Part shown: positions 42,471 through 51,386 of the stretch, piece after piece
How positions within the stretch are numbered: position 1 is the first letter of the stretch
Layout: each line of letters begins with the position of its first letter
Assembly: GCA_020723325.1 (NCBI GenBank)
Contig: DYJD01000005.1
Coordinates: 167,653 to 231,652, forward strand
Source of the DNA: Desulfosudis oleivorans
GTDB lineage: Bacteria; Desulfobacterota; Desulfobacteria; Desulfobacterales; SURF-7
Reading direction: 5' to 3'
DNA: 64,000 nucleotides
Position numbers and translations under genes: made by a program
Notes under the pieces: model-generated
Seen by the model: only the letters and a program-made list of their open reading frames with translations
Databases searched by the model: none
Told to the model about the DNA's origin: nothing

Positions 42471-44816
42471 TTGCGTCCGACCTTCATTCAATTCACTGCC
42501 GTTGCTTTGATTTTAGCCTGGATAATGGCATGCGCGCCGCTGGATCGCATGGTCGCGGCGCGCCGGGATGCGGAAGTCTCGGCACAGGGTCAGCCCTTGC
42601 CGATTCTGGATCTGCCGGTGGACTATGATGACGCGGATCTGGTGCGCTTTGTGGATGACAACCGCTTGCTCATCGGCAGCGCGGATGTGGACAACTACAG
42701 TACGCCTGTTTTCGGGCCGTTGATCCTCTACGACCTCAAGAAACGCCGCGAACTCTGGCGCGTGGATCGCAAGCATACCCCCGGTGCTTCATTCGATATC
42801 ATCGCCGTTTCACCCCAGGTGGTGCTTCGTACCACCCTCGGCGGTGACACTCTGTATCAGGGCTTTGACCTCACCACAGGCGCAGAGCGCTGGAGCCGTG
42901 AATCCGATTCCCAGTGCCTGTCGAATTTCACGGTTCCGGCTGCATCAGACTCGGCAGCGCTCCTTGAACTCTGCGGCGAGGAACTCACCCGGATCTCGGT
43001 CATTGACGGCCGCCATATTTGGCAGAGCACAACAAACGCCTTTGATGAATCCGTGGCGCGACAGCTCCGGACGGCCGGAGATCGGATTGTGATCGTCGAT
43101 AACGCCCACATAACCGCCTTCTTTTCGGAAAACGGCGCCGAGGCCTGGAATAAATCCCAAAATGTGGGGCAGCCGTTTGATGCCCTTCTCGACGCCGACG
43201 GACTCGTGCTGTATGGCCCCACAAAGGCCGACGGGTTGGCGCTGGCCGACGGCCAAACAATATGGCGTTGGTCCACCGATAAAGGGGCCATCCGTCTTAT
43301 GGGTGCTGCCAAGAACCGGATTCTGGCAATCGTGCAGTCCCCTGATATGCGCTCCGACACCCTGGTGGTCCTGGCAGACCGGGCCACGCGCGAAATCGGT
43401 TCCGTGGCCCTGGACGGATTCCTGGCTAGTCCCCTGGTTGTCCATGAAGATAGCGTATTGATGACTGTGGGAACGCTGAGTGAGCAGACCTTTGGTATGG
43501 TCGACGCACCGGAGAAGCGCCTTACCTTCACCCGCAAGCGGATTCTTGTGGGCGTGTCACTGACAAATGCGAAAGAAATCATGCGTGTGGAACTACCCAC
43601 TGTGGGAGATCCCCTGACCTGGAGCGAGCTTTCAGGTCCGCCGGACTGTCTTGAAATAAGGGGGAATCGCCTGCTGGTGGTGCGCGCCGATCACGGCGTC
43701 ACCGCTGTAGACCTGTCTTCAGGAGTAATTGCCTGGGCACGCCCCCATGACCGTCCGTCGGAAACATATCAGGAGTCGCTTTTCAAGCTCAGCGTCTCCC
43801 AACCCGCGGTTGCCGGTCCTTTCCATATCGGCGGCAGCAATTCCCTGGTGGCAGCCCAGCCAAGTCGCCCCTTGGGGGTTTCCCAGTCTTTTTATGCGGC
43901 CCGGTCAACGGAAGCCAGACGAGTACTCAGTGATCCCTATGCTTCAGCCGATAGACGAGCCTCGGCCCGGGTCGACCTGGATATGGCCGCGCGCTCGGAA
44001 ATGACCATGCTTCAAATTGGGTCGACCTTTGCCCAAACCCAAGCAGCCGCGGATGTGGCCATGGGGGTTTTAGGCGTGGCAACGGCTTTCCAACAAGCCT
44101 GGCAATTGGAGGCCCAGCGCGGACTGGCCGGACTTTACCATGCATCCTTGCTGGATGTGCAGGAAGCCACACGGCGACACGGCATGGCTTTTTCCGGCCG
44201 TTTCTATATGGAACCCGGCCCCCTGGCTGTATCTCTGACGGATCTGGATAACGGCCGGCGAGCGCGGTTGCAGCTTGGTCCGGCTGTGGAGGGTGCCCGC
44301 GCGCGAATGCGTGCCACCGACCTTTCACCTTCAGGCAAACGCCTGGCTGCAGTGGCCATCGGGCTGGATGCGCGGAACTATATCGAGCGCCGGCGTTTCG
44401 GCCTCACCCTGCCTGCGAGCAGCATCTTGATCTACGATCTTGCTGATCTGGAATTCCGTGAAGAAGTTCCTGCGGTGACCGCTCCGTCAACCGCCGGCGT
44501 GCTCAAGCTCAATACCGGTTCCGCCGGGGCGCTCACCATGGCCGGCGATTACGATGGACTGTATGCAGCCTTGAAGAAAGGCGCAAACGTCGATGAGCTA
44601 TATTTCGGTGTTACCCCACTGATGTTCGCCGTGGCCGCAGCCCGCGTGGAATTTGTGTCTTTACTGTTATCCTACGGAGCCGATATCAACGCCAAAAGCG
44701 CCAGCGCCACGACGGTCTACGACGAACTGCGCAATGTCCGCGATGAAAACCGGCGGGAGACCATCCGCCGCCTTCTGGAAGCCACCGCCGGAGGCCGGCG
44801 ACCGCCGAAGCCATAA
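42471..44816 (+). CDS. Lipoprotein with PQQ-like beta-propeller and C-terminal ankyrin repeats
   Basis: 781 residues from a TTG start preceded by AGGAGGG. Signal peptide with lipobox IMAC (Cys21), so it is periplasmic. Residues about 50-430 repeat strand patterns of PQQ/WD-like propellers (LILYDLKKRRELWRVD, FDLTTGAERWSRE, VDLSSGVIAWARP). A helical region follows, and residues about 690-750 are ankyrin-like (GDYDGLYAALKKGANVDE, GVTPLMFAVAAARVEFVSLLLSYGADINAKS). The combination suggests a protein-binding scaffold or sensor. Spacing from the ribosome-binding site to TTG is short (3 bp). Confidence 0.75.
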   Translation: MRPTFIQFTAVALILAWIMACAPLDRMVAARRDAEVSAQGQPLPILDLPVDYDDADLVRFVDDNRLLIGSADVDNYSTPVFGPLILYDLKKRRELWRVDRKHTPGASFDIIAVSPQVVLRTTLGGDTLYQGFDLTTGAERWSRESDSQCLSNFTVPAASDSAALLELCGEELTRISVIDGRHIWQSTTNAFDESVARQLRTAGDRIVIVDNAHITAFFSENGAEAWNKSQNVGQPFDALLDADGLVLYGPTKADGLALADGQTIWRWSTDKGAIRLMGAAKNRILAIVQSPDMRSDTLVVLADRATREIGSVALDGFLASPLVVHEDSVLMTVGTLSEQTFGMVDAPEKRLTFTRKRILVGVSLTNAKEIMRVELPTVGDPLTWSELSGPPDCLEIRGNRLLVVRADHGVTAVDLSSGVIAWARPHDRPSETYQESLFKLSVSQPAVAGPFHIGGSNSLVAAQPSRPLGVSQSFYAARSTEARRVLSDPYASADRRASARVDLDMAARSEMTMLQIGSTFAQTQAAADVAMGVLGVATAFQQAWQLEAQRGLAGLYHASLLDVQEATRRHGMAFSGRFYMEPGPLAVSLTDLDNGRRARLQLGPAVEGARARMRATDLSPSGKRLAAVAIGLDARNYIERRRFGLTLPASSILIYDLADLEFREEVPAVTAPSTAGVLKLNTGSAGALTMAGDYDGLYAALKKGANVDELYFGVTPLMFAVAAARVEFVSLLLSYGADINAKSASATTVYDELRNVRDENRRETIRRLLEATAGGRRPPKP

Positions 44817-44836
44817 GGCCAAGTAAGGAGACTACC

Positions 44837-45733
44837 ATGCTGGAATTCAACTTAAATGATCTCATCGAAAACATTTACGACGGCTTATATTTTGTGGATC
44901 CGGCTCGCAAGATAATTTACTGGAACAAGGCTGCGGAAAGAATCACCGGCTTCTCGGCCGAGGAAGTGATCGGCAAGCATTGCTGGCACGACATTCTCAT
45001 GCATGTGGATGAAAAGGGCGAACCCCTTTGTAAAACTTTATGCCCCCTTGCAAAGACCATAAAGGACGCCAAAAACCGCGCCTCGGAATTGTTTCTACAC
45101 CACAAGGACGGCCACCGGGTTCCGGTCTGGGTGCGGACCACCCCGTTGAAAGATGCCCAGGGCTTAATCATCGGCGGTGCGGAATTTTTCAGCGACAACA
45201 GCCAGCAAGATGCCCTGCGTCTGAAGATCGAGGAACTGCAGCGCCTCGCTTTTTTGGATAATCTGACCCAACTGGCCAATCGACGATATGCCGAGCTTGA
45301 ATTACAAAGCCGCCTGGCTGAAAAGGAACGGGGCGGCTTGTCCTTCGGTGTCATCCTGCTGGATATCGACCATTTCAAACAATTCAACGACAGATACGGC
45401 CATGATGTGGGCGACCAAGTATTGAAAACAGTATCCAAAACCCTTGCCGCCAACACCCGGCCTTTTGACTTGTTCGGAAGGTGGGGGGGTGAAGAGTTTA
45501 TTGGCATATTCCGCAATGTGGATAGGCCCATTTTGCAACGGATCGGCGAACGGACCCGGGTTCTGGTGGAAAGAACGCGGATCAAAACCCCAGAGGAGAT
45601 CCTGCATGTGACCATTTCATTGGGCGCCACACTAGCCGATTCTCAAGATGATTCCCATTCCCTCTTGAAACGTGCAGATACCCTGTTGTACGAAAGCAAA
45701 AAAGGCGGCCGCAACCGTTTGGCCATGGATTGA
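44837..45733 (+). CDS. PAS-GGDEF diguanylate cyclase
   Basis: 298 residues, no membrane helices. A PAS domain (about 5-125: GLYFVDPARKIIYWNKAAERITG) is followed by a GGDEF domain with an intact catalytic site GGEEF (GRWGGEEFIGIF) and metal-binding DIDHFKQFNDRYGHDVGD, so it should make c-di-GMP. No EAL domain. AAGGAG precedes the ATG. It is 20 bp after the propeller lipoprotein gene and probably in the same transcript. A PilZ receptor is encoded at 33044. Confidence 0.92.
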   Translation: MLEFNLNDLIENIYDGLYFVDPARKIIYWNKAAERITGFSAEEVIGKHCWHDILMHVDEKGEPLCKTLCPLAKTIKDAKNRASELFLHHKDGHRVPVWVRTTPLKDAQGLIIGGAEFFSDNSQQDALRLKIEELQRLAFLDNLTQLANRRYAELELQSRLAEKERGGLSFGVILLDIDHFKQFNDRYGHDVGDQVLKTVSKTLAANTRPFDLFGRWGGEEFIGIFRNVDRPILQRIGERTRVLVERTRIKTPEEILHVTISLGATLADSQDDSHSLLKRADTLLYESKKGGRNRLAMD

Positions 45734-45739
45734 GATGGG

Positions 45740-46501
45740 TTATTTAAATAGATGCAAATACGGACGACTAACGGTTAAAAGCTCTGAACGATCTTTCAGT
45801 TTGATAAGTCCCCGACCCGTTTTTGAGGTGCTGACTTTATCAATATAGCTGATGTTTACGATGGTTCCCCGGTGAATTTGCCAGAACACGTTGGGATCCA
45901 ATTCTTTTGACAATGAGCTGATTGACAAATTTATCAAGGGGGACTGGTTTTTTAAAAACGCTTTTGAATATTTAAGGTTGGCCTGAAAATAGTAGATATC
46001 GTTTACCGAAACCAAGCGGATACCGTCTTGATAAGGGACCTTGACCCATTGGAGATAATCCGATGCTTTGTTTCTTTGCATATCTGCCATGATCCGTGCA
46101 ATGATGTCGGGCAAATGGATCGGTGGCCGCCTGGATGAAGTGATGCTTTCGATTAATCGCTGCGCTGTTTTTGAAAGACGCTCTTCAGTTATCGGCTTTA
46201 ACAAGTAGTCAATGGCCTCACTTTCAAAGGCTTCCACTGCAAATTCGTCATGGGCGGTGATGAAAACCACTCTGCAAATGCCGGCGACCCGCTTGGCCAC
46301 ATCCATTCCTGAAAAACCCGGCATTTTAATGTCCAGAAAAGCAATATCCGGTTTCAGTTTTTCAATCAGCGCCAAGGCCGCAGGGCCGTTTTCCGCTTCG
46401 CCGCTAATGATAAGATCCGGCCATACCGCCAACAATTGGGTTAATAAATGTTTCCTGACCGGCGCTTCATCATCTGCCACTATCGCCGTTATTCTGGTCA
46501 T
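45740..46501 (-). CDS. LytTR-family response regulator
   Basis: 253 residues. The receiver has acidic DDE (10-12), acceptor Asp57 (IAFLDIKMPGFSG) and Lys in DYLLKP. Residues about 150-253 are a LytTR DNA-binding domain (YQDGIRLVSVNDIYYFQANLKYSKAF, FWQIHRGTIVNISYIDKV). LytTR proteins bind direct repeats about 20 bp apart; such repeats lie at 47711-47758. Its start overlaps the kinase gene by 32 bp. It converges on the diguanylate cyclase gene with only 6 bp between. Confidence 0.92.
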   Translation of the reverse strand: MTRITAIVADDEAPVRKHLLTQLLAVWPDLIISGEAENGPAALALIEKLKPDIAFLDIKMPGFSGMDVAKRVAGICRVVFITAHDEFAVEAFESEAIDYLLKPITEERLSKTAQRLIESITSSRRPPIHLPDIIARIMADMQRNKASDYLQWVKVPYQDGIRLVSVNDIYYFQANLKYSKAFLKNQSPLINLSISSLSKELDPNVFWQIHRGTIVNISYIDKVSTSKTGRGLIKLKDRSELLTVSRPYLHLFK

Positions 46502-47564
46502 ATGGAATCTCGATTATCGCTTTTAATCCAGAGGGCTGATTTTCATCCAAGACAAATCGTCCGGCTCCGCTATATAAAATGTCGATACGTTCTTTTACGT
46601 TTGAAAGGCCGACACCAAGCTTGCTATTCTTATGGAACCCCGGCCCGGTGTCAGCCACCTCGATCCTTACATAATTCTCATTTGTTCTTATCCGGATATT
46701 TATTGCTCCACCTTTAATCGCAGGCTCCAAGCCATGTTTTATGGCATTTTCCACCAGCGGTTGGATCAGCATTGTGGGAATCAACAAATGGTCGATGCCC
46801 TCCTGAATGTCGATGGTATATTGAAGCCTGTCACCCATGCGCAGCGCAAAAATCTGCAAATAAGCTTCAATCATTTCAATTTCCTTGGTTATGGAATTAT
46901 TCGATCGCCTCGATTTCGCAAGGGATATTCGCAGGTAATGGGTTAAATTCAATAACATTGTTTTCCCGCGCTTCAAATCCGAATCAAGAAGTCCGATAGC
47001 ACTGGTAAGCGTATTGAATAAAAAATGCGGCTCGATCTGAGATAGTAAAATCCTGAGATTGGTTTCCATTATTTTTTTTTCATTGGCAAGTCTTTTTAAT
47101 TCCTCTTCCTGCAGGTGAGCTTTTGCGATCAAAATTTTTTCTTCACGATGGAAGGACAGGCCGATAATAGTACCCAATGAAATTCCTAAAAAAACCAATT
47201 GGAAAAACAACTCAGGGTGTATTATAATCCATAGGAAATCCTTATCACGTCTATCAAAGTCAAAAGCAGCCCCGAGCAACGTTCCCAGTATAGCACCTGT
47301 CAGTATAATGATAGTAAATAACAACAGCCGTAGGCTTCGATTATCTTTTTCAGAAAAACGCAAGGCAACAAGAACAAAACCATATACAGTTATGCAAAGC
47401 CATTGAGAGAATAAAAAATTTAACTCAAATGTCGCTCTATGCCCATAGCCTGTTGCAAAATTTGAGCTTGTAAGAAATACAACAAAGCATATGGTCACAA
47501 ATTCCGTAACAAAAAAGTACTTGATTATCAGCTTGCGCTTAATTTCCCTGGCAACAGAGCCCAT
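46470..47564 (-). CDS. LytS/YpdA-type membrane histidine kinase
   Basis: 364 residues. About five membrane helices occupy residues 15-150. A His_kinase domain with the acceptor in QIEPHFLFNTL (His near 180) and an HATPase domain (PLVENAIKHGL, DTGPGF, GVGLSNVKERI) follow. Such kinases pair with LytTR regulators, and the regulator gene overlaps its end. The membrane domain without a large outer loop suggests sensing inside the bilayer, for example of a peptide or lipid. Confidence 0.9.
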   Translation of the reverse strand: MGSVAREIKRKLIIKYFFVTEFVTICFVVFLTSSNFATGYGHRATFELNFLFSQWLCITVYGFVLVALRFSEKDNRSLRLLLFTIIILTGAILGTLLGAAFDFDRRDKDFLWIIIHPELFFQLVFLGISLGTIIGLSFHREEKILIAKAHLQEEELKRLANEKKIMETNLRILLSQIEPHFLFNTLTSAIGLLDSDLKRGKTMLLNLTHYLRISLAKSRRSNNSITKEIEMIEAYLQIFALRMGDRLQYTIDIQEGIDHLLIPTMLIQPLVENAIKHGLEPAIKGGAINIRIRTNENYVRIEVADTGPGFHKNSKLGVGLSNVKERIDILYSGAGRFVLDENQPSGLKAIIEIPYDQNNGDSGR

Positions 47565-47710
47565 TTGATATCCTGTGAACAGCGATAAAAGGGTTATTAT
47601 TAACGATTTTAATATTTATTATGAATTCATTTCCCAAAATACAAGATTAAAATCAGGCTCGACGCATCCAGGCAATTTCTCAGTCGAGGTATTACCTACA
47701 TAAATAACTG

Positions 47711-47758
47711 TTCATTCCATCCTCAGCCACTTCATTCCGTTTTCATCCACTTGGTTCC
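47711..47758 (+). promoter_or_regulatory. Three 20-bp-spaced TTCATTCC repeats, probable LytTR sites
   Basis: TTCATTCC at 47711-47718, TTCATTCC at 47731-47738 and TTGGTTCC at 47751-47758 start exactly 20 bp apart; the second and third are also preceded by the shared CCAC. Direct repeats on one helix face at about 20-21 bp are typical for LytTR regulators. They lie in the divergent spacer between the LytS-type kinase gene and the small exported protein, 130 bp before the latter's start. Confidence 0.6.
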
Positions 47759-47887
47759 TTTTATCTGAAAAGTAAACTCAGAATTAAATATATCATAATC
47801 ATCGTACAGAAATTGGATGATGGTTTTCATTTTTAATATGCGAATAAAAATCATCCAACTGCAGATTTCAAAAAGGAGGGCCTGATA

Positions 47888-48337
47888 ATGATGGGATATA
47901 AGAAACAAAGAAAAAATGAACGAATTATCAGTTTCAATAAACAAGTGAATATAATCCTTTTAGGCACTATGATAATTTTTGCTTTTCCAGCTTTTGCAAT
48001 GGAAGTAATGACGGATGAACAGCTCGACAAGATTTATGCTCAAGGCACCTTTGATCCCTTTCTATTCATGTTGGGCATAAAATTAGGGGAAGATGCGCAA
48101 ACGCTCAGGGCAGTAGAATCAAATATCAATTTTCCTATGCAAACAGGCGTTGCAACTGTCTCTATTGTTGGGTTTGTTGAGATTCCCCGTCCGATTCAAG
48201 CAATCACTGGACCATTTCAAACAGCTCCACGGCCAACCGGCTTTAATGATGAAATGATAACCAGGGACATAAGTTCAGTGGGAAGTCTTGGCGGAGGCCT
48301 TGGTGGCGGTTTTGGCGGTGGCCTTGGTGGATTTTAA
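47888..48337 (+). CDS. Small exported protein with Gly-rich C-terminus
   Basis: 149 residues, with AAGGAGG nine bases before the ATG. A signal peptide ends at FPAFA/MEV; the mature part opens with MTDEQLDKIYAQG, similar in style to short motifs seen in some exported proteins of unknown role and faintly to peptide leader motifs. The end is SLGGGLGGGFGGGLGGF. I do not recognise the family. It is first in a transcript with an ABC transporter and LolA-like carrier and lies just after probable LytTR sites, so it may be the transported or sensed product; this is inference. Confidence 0.7.
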   Translation: MMGYKKQRKNERIISFNKQVNIILLGTMIIFAFPAFAMEVMTDEQLDKIYAQGTFDPFLFMLGIKLGEDAQTLRAVESNINFPMQTGVATVSIVGFVEIPRPIQAITGPFQTAPRPTGFNDEMITRDISSVGSLGGGLGGGFGGGLGGF

Positions 48338-48367
48338 AAATAAGATGAAACAGGAGAATTTTTCAAG

Positions 48368-49063
48368 ATGAACAAGAACGAATCGGTGGTTCGGCTCACC
48401 AATGTAACCAAAACCTATTTTATGGGAAAAGTAGAAGTGGAAGCGCTAAGGGGAATTACAATACAAATTCCTGTTAAAAGATTCAATGTGATCATTGGGC
48501 CCTCTGGAAGCGGCAAGACTACTTTACTGAATCTTTTGGGTTGCATCGACTTTCCATCGTCAGGGCAAATGGAGGTTTGCGGTCAGGAGGTCGCCCGGAT
48601 GAACGATAAACAGGCATCGGATTTCAGAGCTGAAAATATCGGATTCATCTTTCAAAATTTCAACTTGGTTCCGGTGCTTTCCGCTTATGAGAATGTGGAA
48701 TATCCGCTGCTGTTAATGAAAAAGCCAGCGGCTGAACGCAAGCAGTTGACGCTCAAAATGCTGGATGCCGTGGGCCTATCAAAGCATCAAAATCATCGCC
48801 CCAATGAACTAAGCGGCGGGCAACGGCAGCGAGTGGCCATCGCTCGCGCCCTGGTAAAAGGACCGAAGCTGGTTCTGGCAGATGAACCCACCGCCAATCT
48901 GGATTCCAAAACCGGTAAAAGCATCATCGATCTCATGTATGCCATGCAGTCGGAAAATCATACAACTTTTATCTTCTCTTCCCATGACAAACAGGTTATG
49001 GAGTACTCGGAAAAAGTTTTTGAAATTCGGGACGGGCTGTTGGTGAAAGAGAAGGAAAATTGA
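48368..49063 (+). CDS. ABC transporter ATP-binding protein, LolD/MacB type
   Basis: 231 residues, full ATPase: Walker [11 protein letters not shown]-loop [10 protein letters not shown], signature [15 protein letters not shown], Walker [13 protein letters not shown] and an H-loop (SSHDKQV). The NLV...[10 protein letters not shown] segment is typical of the LolD/MacB/FtsE group that powers mechanotransmission rather than transport through the permease. AGGAG precedes the ATG. It is 1 bp from the permease gene. Confidence 0.92.
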   Translation: MNKNESVVRLTNVTKTYFMGKVEVEALRGITIQIPVKRFNVIIGPSGSGKTTLLNLLGCIDFPSSGQMEVCGQEVARMNDKQASDFRAENIGFIFQNFNLVPVLSAYENVEYPLLLMKKPAAERKQLTLKMLDAVGLSKHQNHRPNELSGGQRQRVAIARALVKGPKLVLADEPTANLDSKTGKSIIDLMYAMQSENHTTFIFSSHDKQVMEYSEKVFEIRDGLLVKEKEN

Positions 49064-49064
49064 T

Positions 49065-50465
49065 ATGAAAACCCTGAATATCGCTTTTAGAAATATTTTT
49101 CGAAATAGTCGGCGTTCGCTTATGACCATTCTCGCCATTGGGGTCAGCGCCGTCGCCATCCATTTATTCGGCGGGTATGTGGCCCAAGTCATATACGGCA
49201 TGCAGACGGACTTTGTCCGTGACAACGGCCATTTGCATATTTATCAAAAGGGCTTTTTCGATTTTGGGGCCGGCAACCCTGTGGCCTATGGGATCAGCCG
49301 CTATTTGGAATTGATTCAAATGATAACCCATGATCCGCAATTGAAAGACCATGTGTTAATTGCGACTCCGATTATCAAGCTTTTCGGGATTGCCGGCAAT
49401 TTTCAAAAAGATGTTTCCAAGACTTTTTTTGGAATAGGGTACGTGCCTTCGGAATTTAAAAAAATGTGGCAATGGAATGACTACAATATGCCCAGCCGGG
49501 CCTCTCGTAAAAACCGGGTGGCGCTTTCCGATAGCGACATCGAGGGCGGCATCATCGGTGAAGGAATGGCGCGAATGCTGTTGCTGTGCGATCAACTAAA
49601 CATAAAAAATTGTGTGGATGAAATTCCGGAAAAAACCATAGCGCCCATAGACGAAACAGAGGATTTCAATTATTTGGCCGAGCCGAGCGCATCCAATACC
49701 AACCTTGAAAAAATTGACCAGCGCCCCAAATTGGACCTCTTGGCGGCGACAGCCGGTGGCGCGCCTAATATCGTCTCGCTGTATGTCAATAATGCCGAGA
49801 TTCAAGCGGTCAAGGCCATGGATGACAGCTATGTGGCCATGAACGTTTCCCTGGCCCAACGTCTGCTTTACGGCAAAGGCGAAAAAAAGACTACCGGCAT
49901 CATTGTGCAACTGAAGCATACAAAGGATATCCCCTGGGTGAAAGCACGACTCAAACAGCTTTTTGCGGAAAACAAGCTCGATCTGGAAATAAAGGATTAT
50001 ACCCAAATCGTGCCCATGTATCGCCAGACCATTTCCTTCTTATTCGCCGTGTTCAGTTTTATCGCGGCAATTATGGGCATGATCGTATTGTTTACCATCA
50101 TCAATACCATGACCATGAATGTCATGGAACGCGTGAATGAGATCGGTACTATCCGCGCACTTGGTCTACGCAGATCCGGAATATTGTGGCAATTCATCGC
50201 CGAAGGATTTGTACTAGGGATATTGGGAGCGACTTTCGGCTCGATTGCCTCTGTTATCATAGCCATGGGCATCAATGCCAGCGGGATATCCTATATCCCG
50301 CCCAATTATGTGGATCCGGTGCCCTTGACCATCGTTATTTTCCAAAATCCCTTTTTGATGCCTGTTTGCTGGACGATATTTGTGCTTCTATCCGTGGGTT
50401 CATCGATCTTTCCAGCGCGAAAAGCCGGAAAAATGGTGATTGTGGACGCCCTCAGGCATGTTTAA
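49065..50465 (+). CDS. FtsX/MacB-type ABC permease
   Basis: 466 residues: one N-terminal membrane helix (about 17-40), a large periplasmic domain (about 45-320) and three C-terminal helices (about 325-460) with the FtsX signature (TMNVMERVNEIGTIRALGLRRSGILWQFIAEG). This is the MacB/LolC fold with one subunit, so a homodimer is expected. The periplasmic part is not a close match to LolC or MacB as I know them. No MacA-type adaptor is present; a LolA-like protein takes that place in the operon. Confidence 0.88.
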   Translation: MKTLNIAFRNIFRNSRRSLMTILAIGVSAVAIHLFGGYVAQVIYGMQTDFVRDNGHLHIYQKGFFDFGAGNPVAYGISRYLELIQMITHDPQLKDHVLIATPIIKLFGIAGNFQKDVSKTFFGIGYVPSEFKKMWQWNDYNMPSRASRKNRVALSDSDIEGGIIGEGMARMLLLCDQLNIKNCVDEIPEKTIAPIDETEDFNYLAEPSASNTNLEKIDQRPKLDLLAATAGGAPNIVSLYVNNAEIQAVKAMDDSYVAMNVSLAQRLLYGKGEKKTTGIIVQLKHTKDIPWVKARLKQLFAENKLDLEIKDYTQIVPMYRQTISFLFAVFSFIAAIMGMIVLFTIINTMTMNVMERVNEIGTIRALGLRRSGILWQFIAEGFVLGILGATFGSIASVIIAMGINASGISYIPPNYVDPVPLTIVIFQNPFLMPVCWTIFVLLSVGSSIFPARKAGKMVIVDALRHV

Positions 50466-50565
50466 AAAAGTCACGAAACCAAGCTGGATTTGGCTGCAAA
50501 AGGATTTTATCCTGAAGCACCATGCCCGGGGCATATACTCTAGGAGTTATCCATCAGGAGGCAAA

Positions 50566-51345
50566 TTGAAACGATTGCTGATTACAATAATGATAGTCAT
50601 CGCATTTCATCTGCCGGCAGCTTATTCCGAACCTGACAAAACAGCGGATGAAATTTTGGTGCTGGCAGATGCGGTGCGCAATCCGGATAAACCTTTCAGT
50701 CTGACCGTGAACCTTGTTGAATATCGGGAAGGTAGAGCGCAGGACAAAATGCTTTTATCCGCTTATTCCAAAGAGGATCAGAACAGCGGACAATATCGGA
50801 GTCTGATCCGTTTTATCGAACCCCTGCGGGATGAAAACAAGCTGATGCTGAAAAACGGAAACAACTTGTGGTTTTTTGATCCCGCCTCCAAATCCAGTGT
50901 GCGCCTTTCCCCACAGCAGCGTTTGATGGGGCAGGCATCCAACGGGGATGTGGTGACCGTCAATCTTCACAAGGACTACAAGGCCACCCTGGATATTGAG
51001 GAAACCATCACAGATGCCGACCGACGACAACTGCTATGCTATAAACTTGGCATGCAGGCCCTCAATGATACGGTAACCTATCATCGCATTGAATACTGGG
51101 TGGAAAAGGAGAACTATCAACCCGTAAAAGGTAAATTCTATTCCGAAAGCGACCGGCTGTTGAAAATCGCCTATTTCCGCGGCTATCAGGAGCAATTGGG
51201 GAAAAAACGCCCTACTGAAGTTGTTATCATCGACGGTGTGAACAGCAAGCTGGTTACCAAGATGAATTACAGCAATTACCAGTATCGTGAAATTCCGGAA
51301 GAATGGTTCCAGAAAGAATATCTTCCAAGGTTCAAAGGTGAATAG
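50566..51345 (+). CDS. LolA-like outer-membrane lipoprotein-sorting protein
   Basis: 259 residues from TTG 50566 after CAGGAGG. Signal peptide MKRLLITIMIVIAFHLPAAYS; the mature part matches the periplasmic LolA-like family often annotated outer membrane lipoprotein-sorting protein (RSLIRFIEPLRDENKLMLKNG, LWFFDPASKSSVRLSPQQRLMGQAS). It folds as a half-barrel that carries a hydrophobic cargo. With the LolCDE-like ABC genes upstream it forms a possible dedicated extraction and carriage route to the outer membrane, separate from housekeeping Lol. The cargo is unknown. Confidence 0.85.
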   Translation: MKRLLITIMIVIAFHLPAAYSEPDKTADEILVLADAVRNPDKPFSLTVNLVEYREGRAQDKMLLSAYSKEDQNSGQYRSLIRFIEPLRDENKLMLKNGNNLWFFDPASKSSVRLSPQQRLMGQASNGDVVTVNLHKDYKATLDIEETITDADRRQLLCYKLGMQALNDTVTYHRIEYWVEKENYQPVKGKFYSESDRLLKIAYFRGYQEQLGKKRPTEVVIIDGVNSKLVTKMNYSNYQYREIPEEWFQKEYLPRFKGE

Positions 51346-51359
51346 ACATACTATTCACC
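51337..51359. terminator. Hairpin at the convergent end of the LolA-like gene
   Basis: GGTGAATAG (51337-51345), a 5-base loop and CTATTCACC (51351-51359) form a perfect 9-bp stem that includes the stop codon. It lies between two convergent genes. No T run, so bidirectional termination is possible but unproven. Confidence 0.45.
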
Positions 51360-51386
51360 GGTTAGTCTTATATGGTTTGGGGAGCA

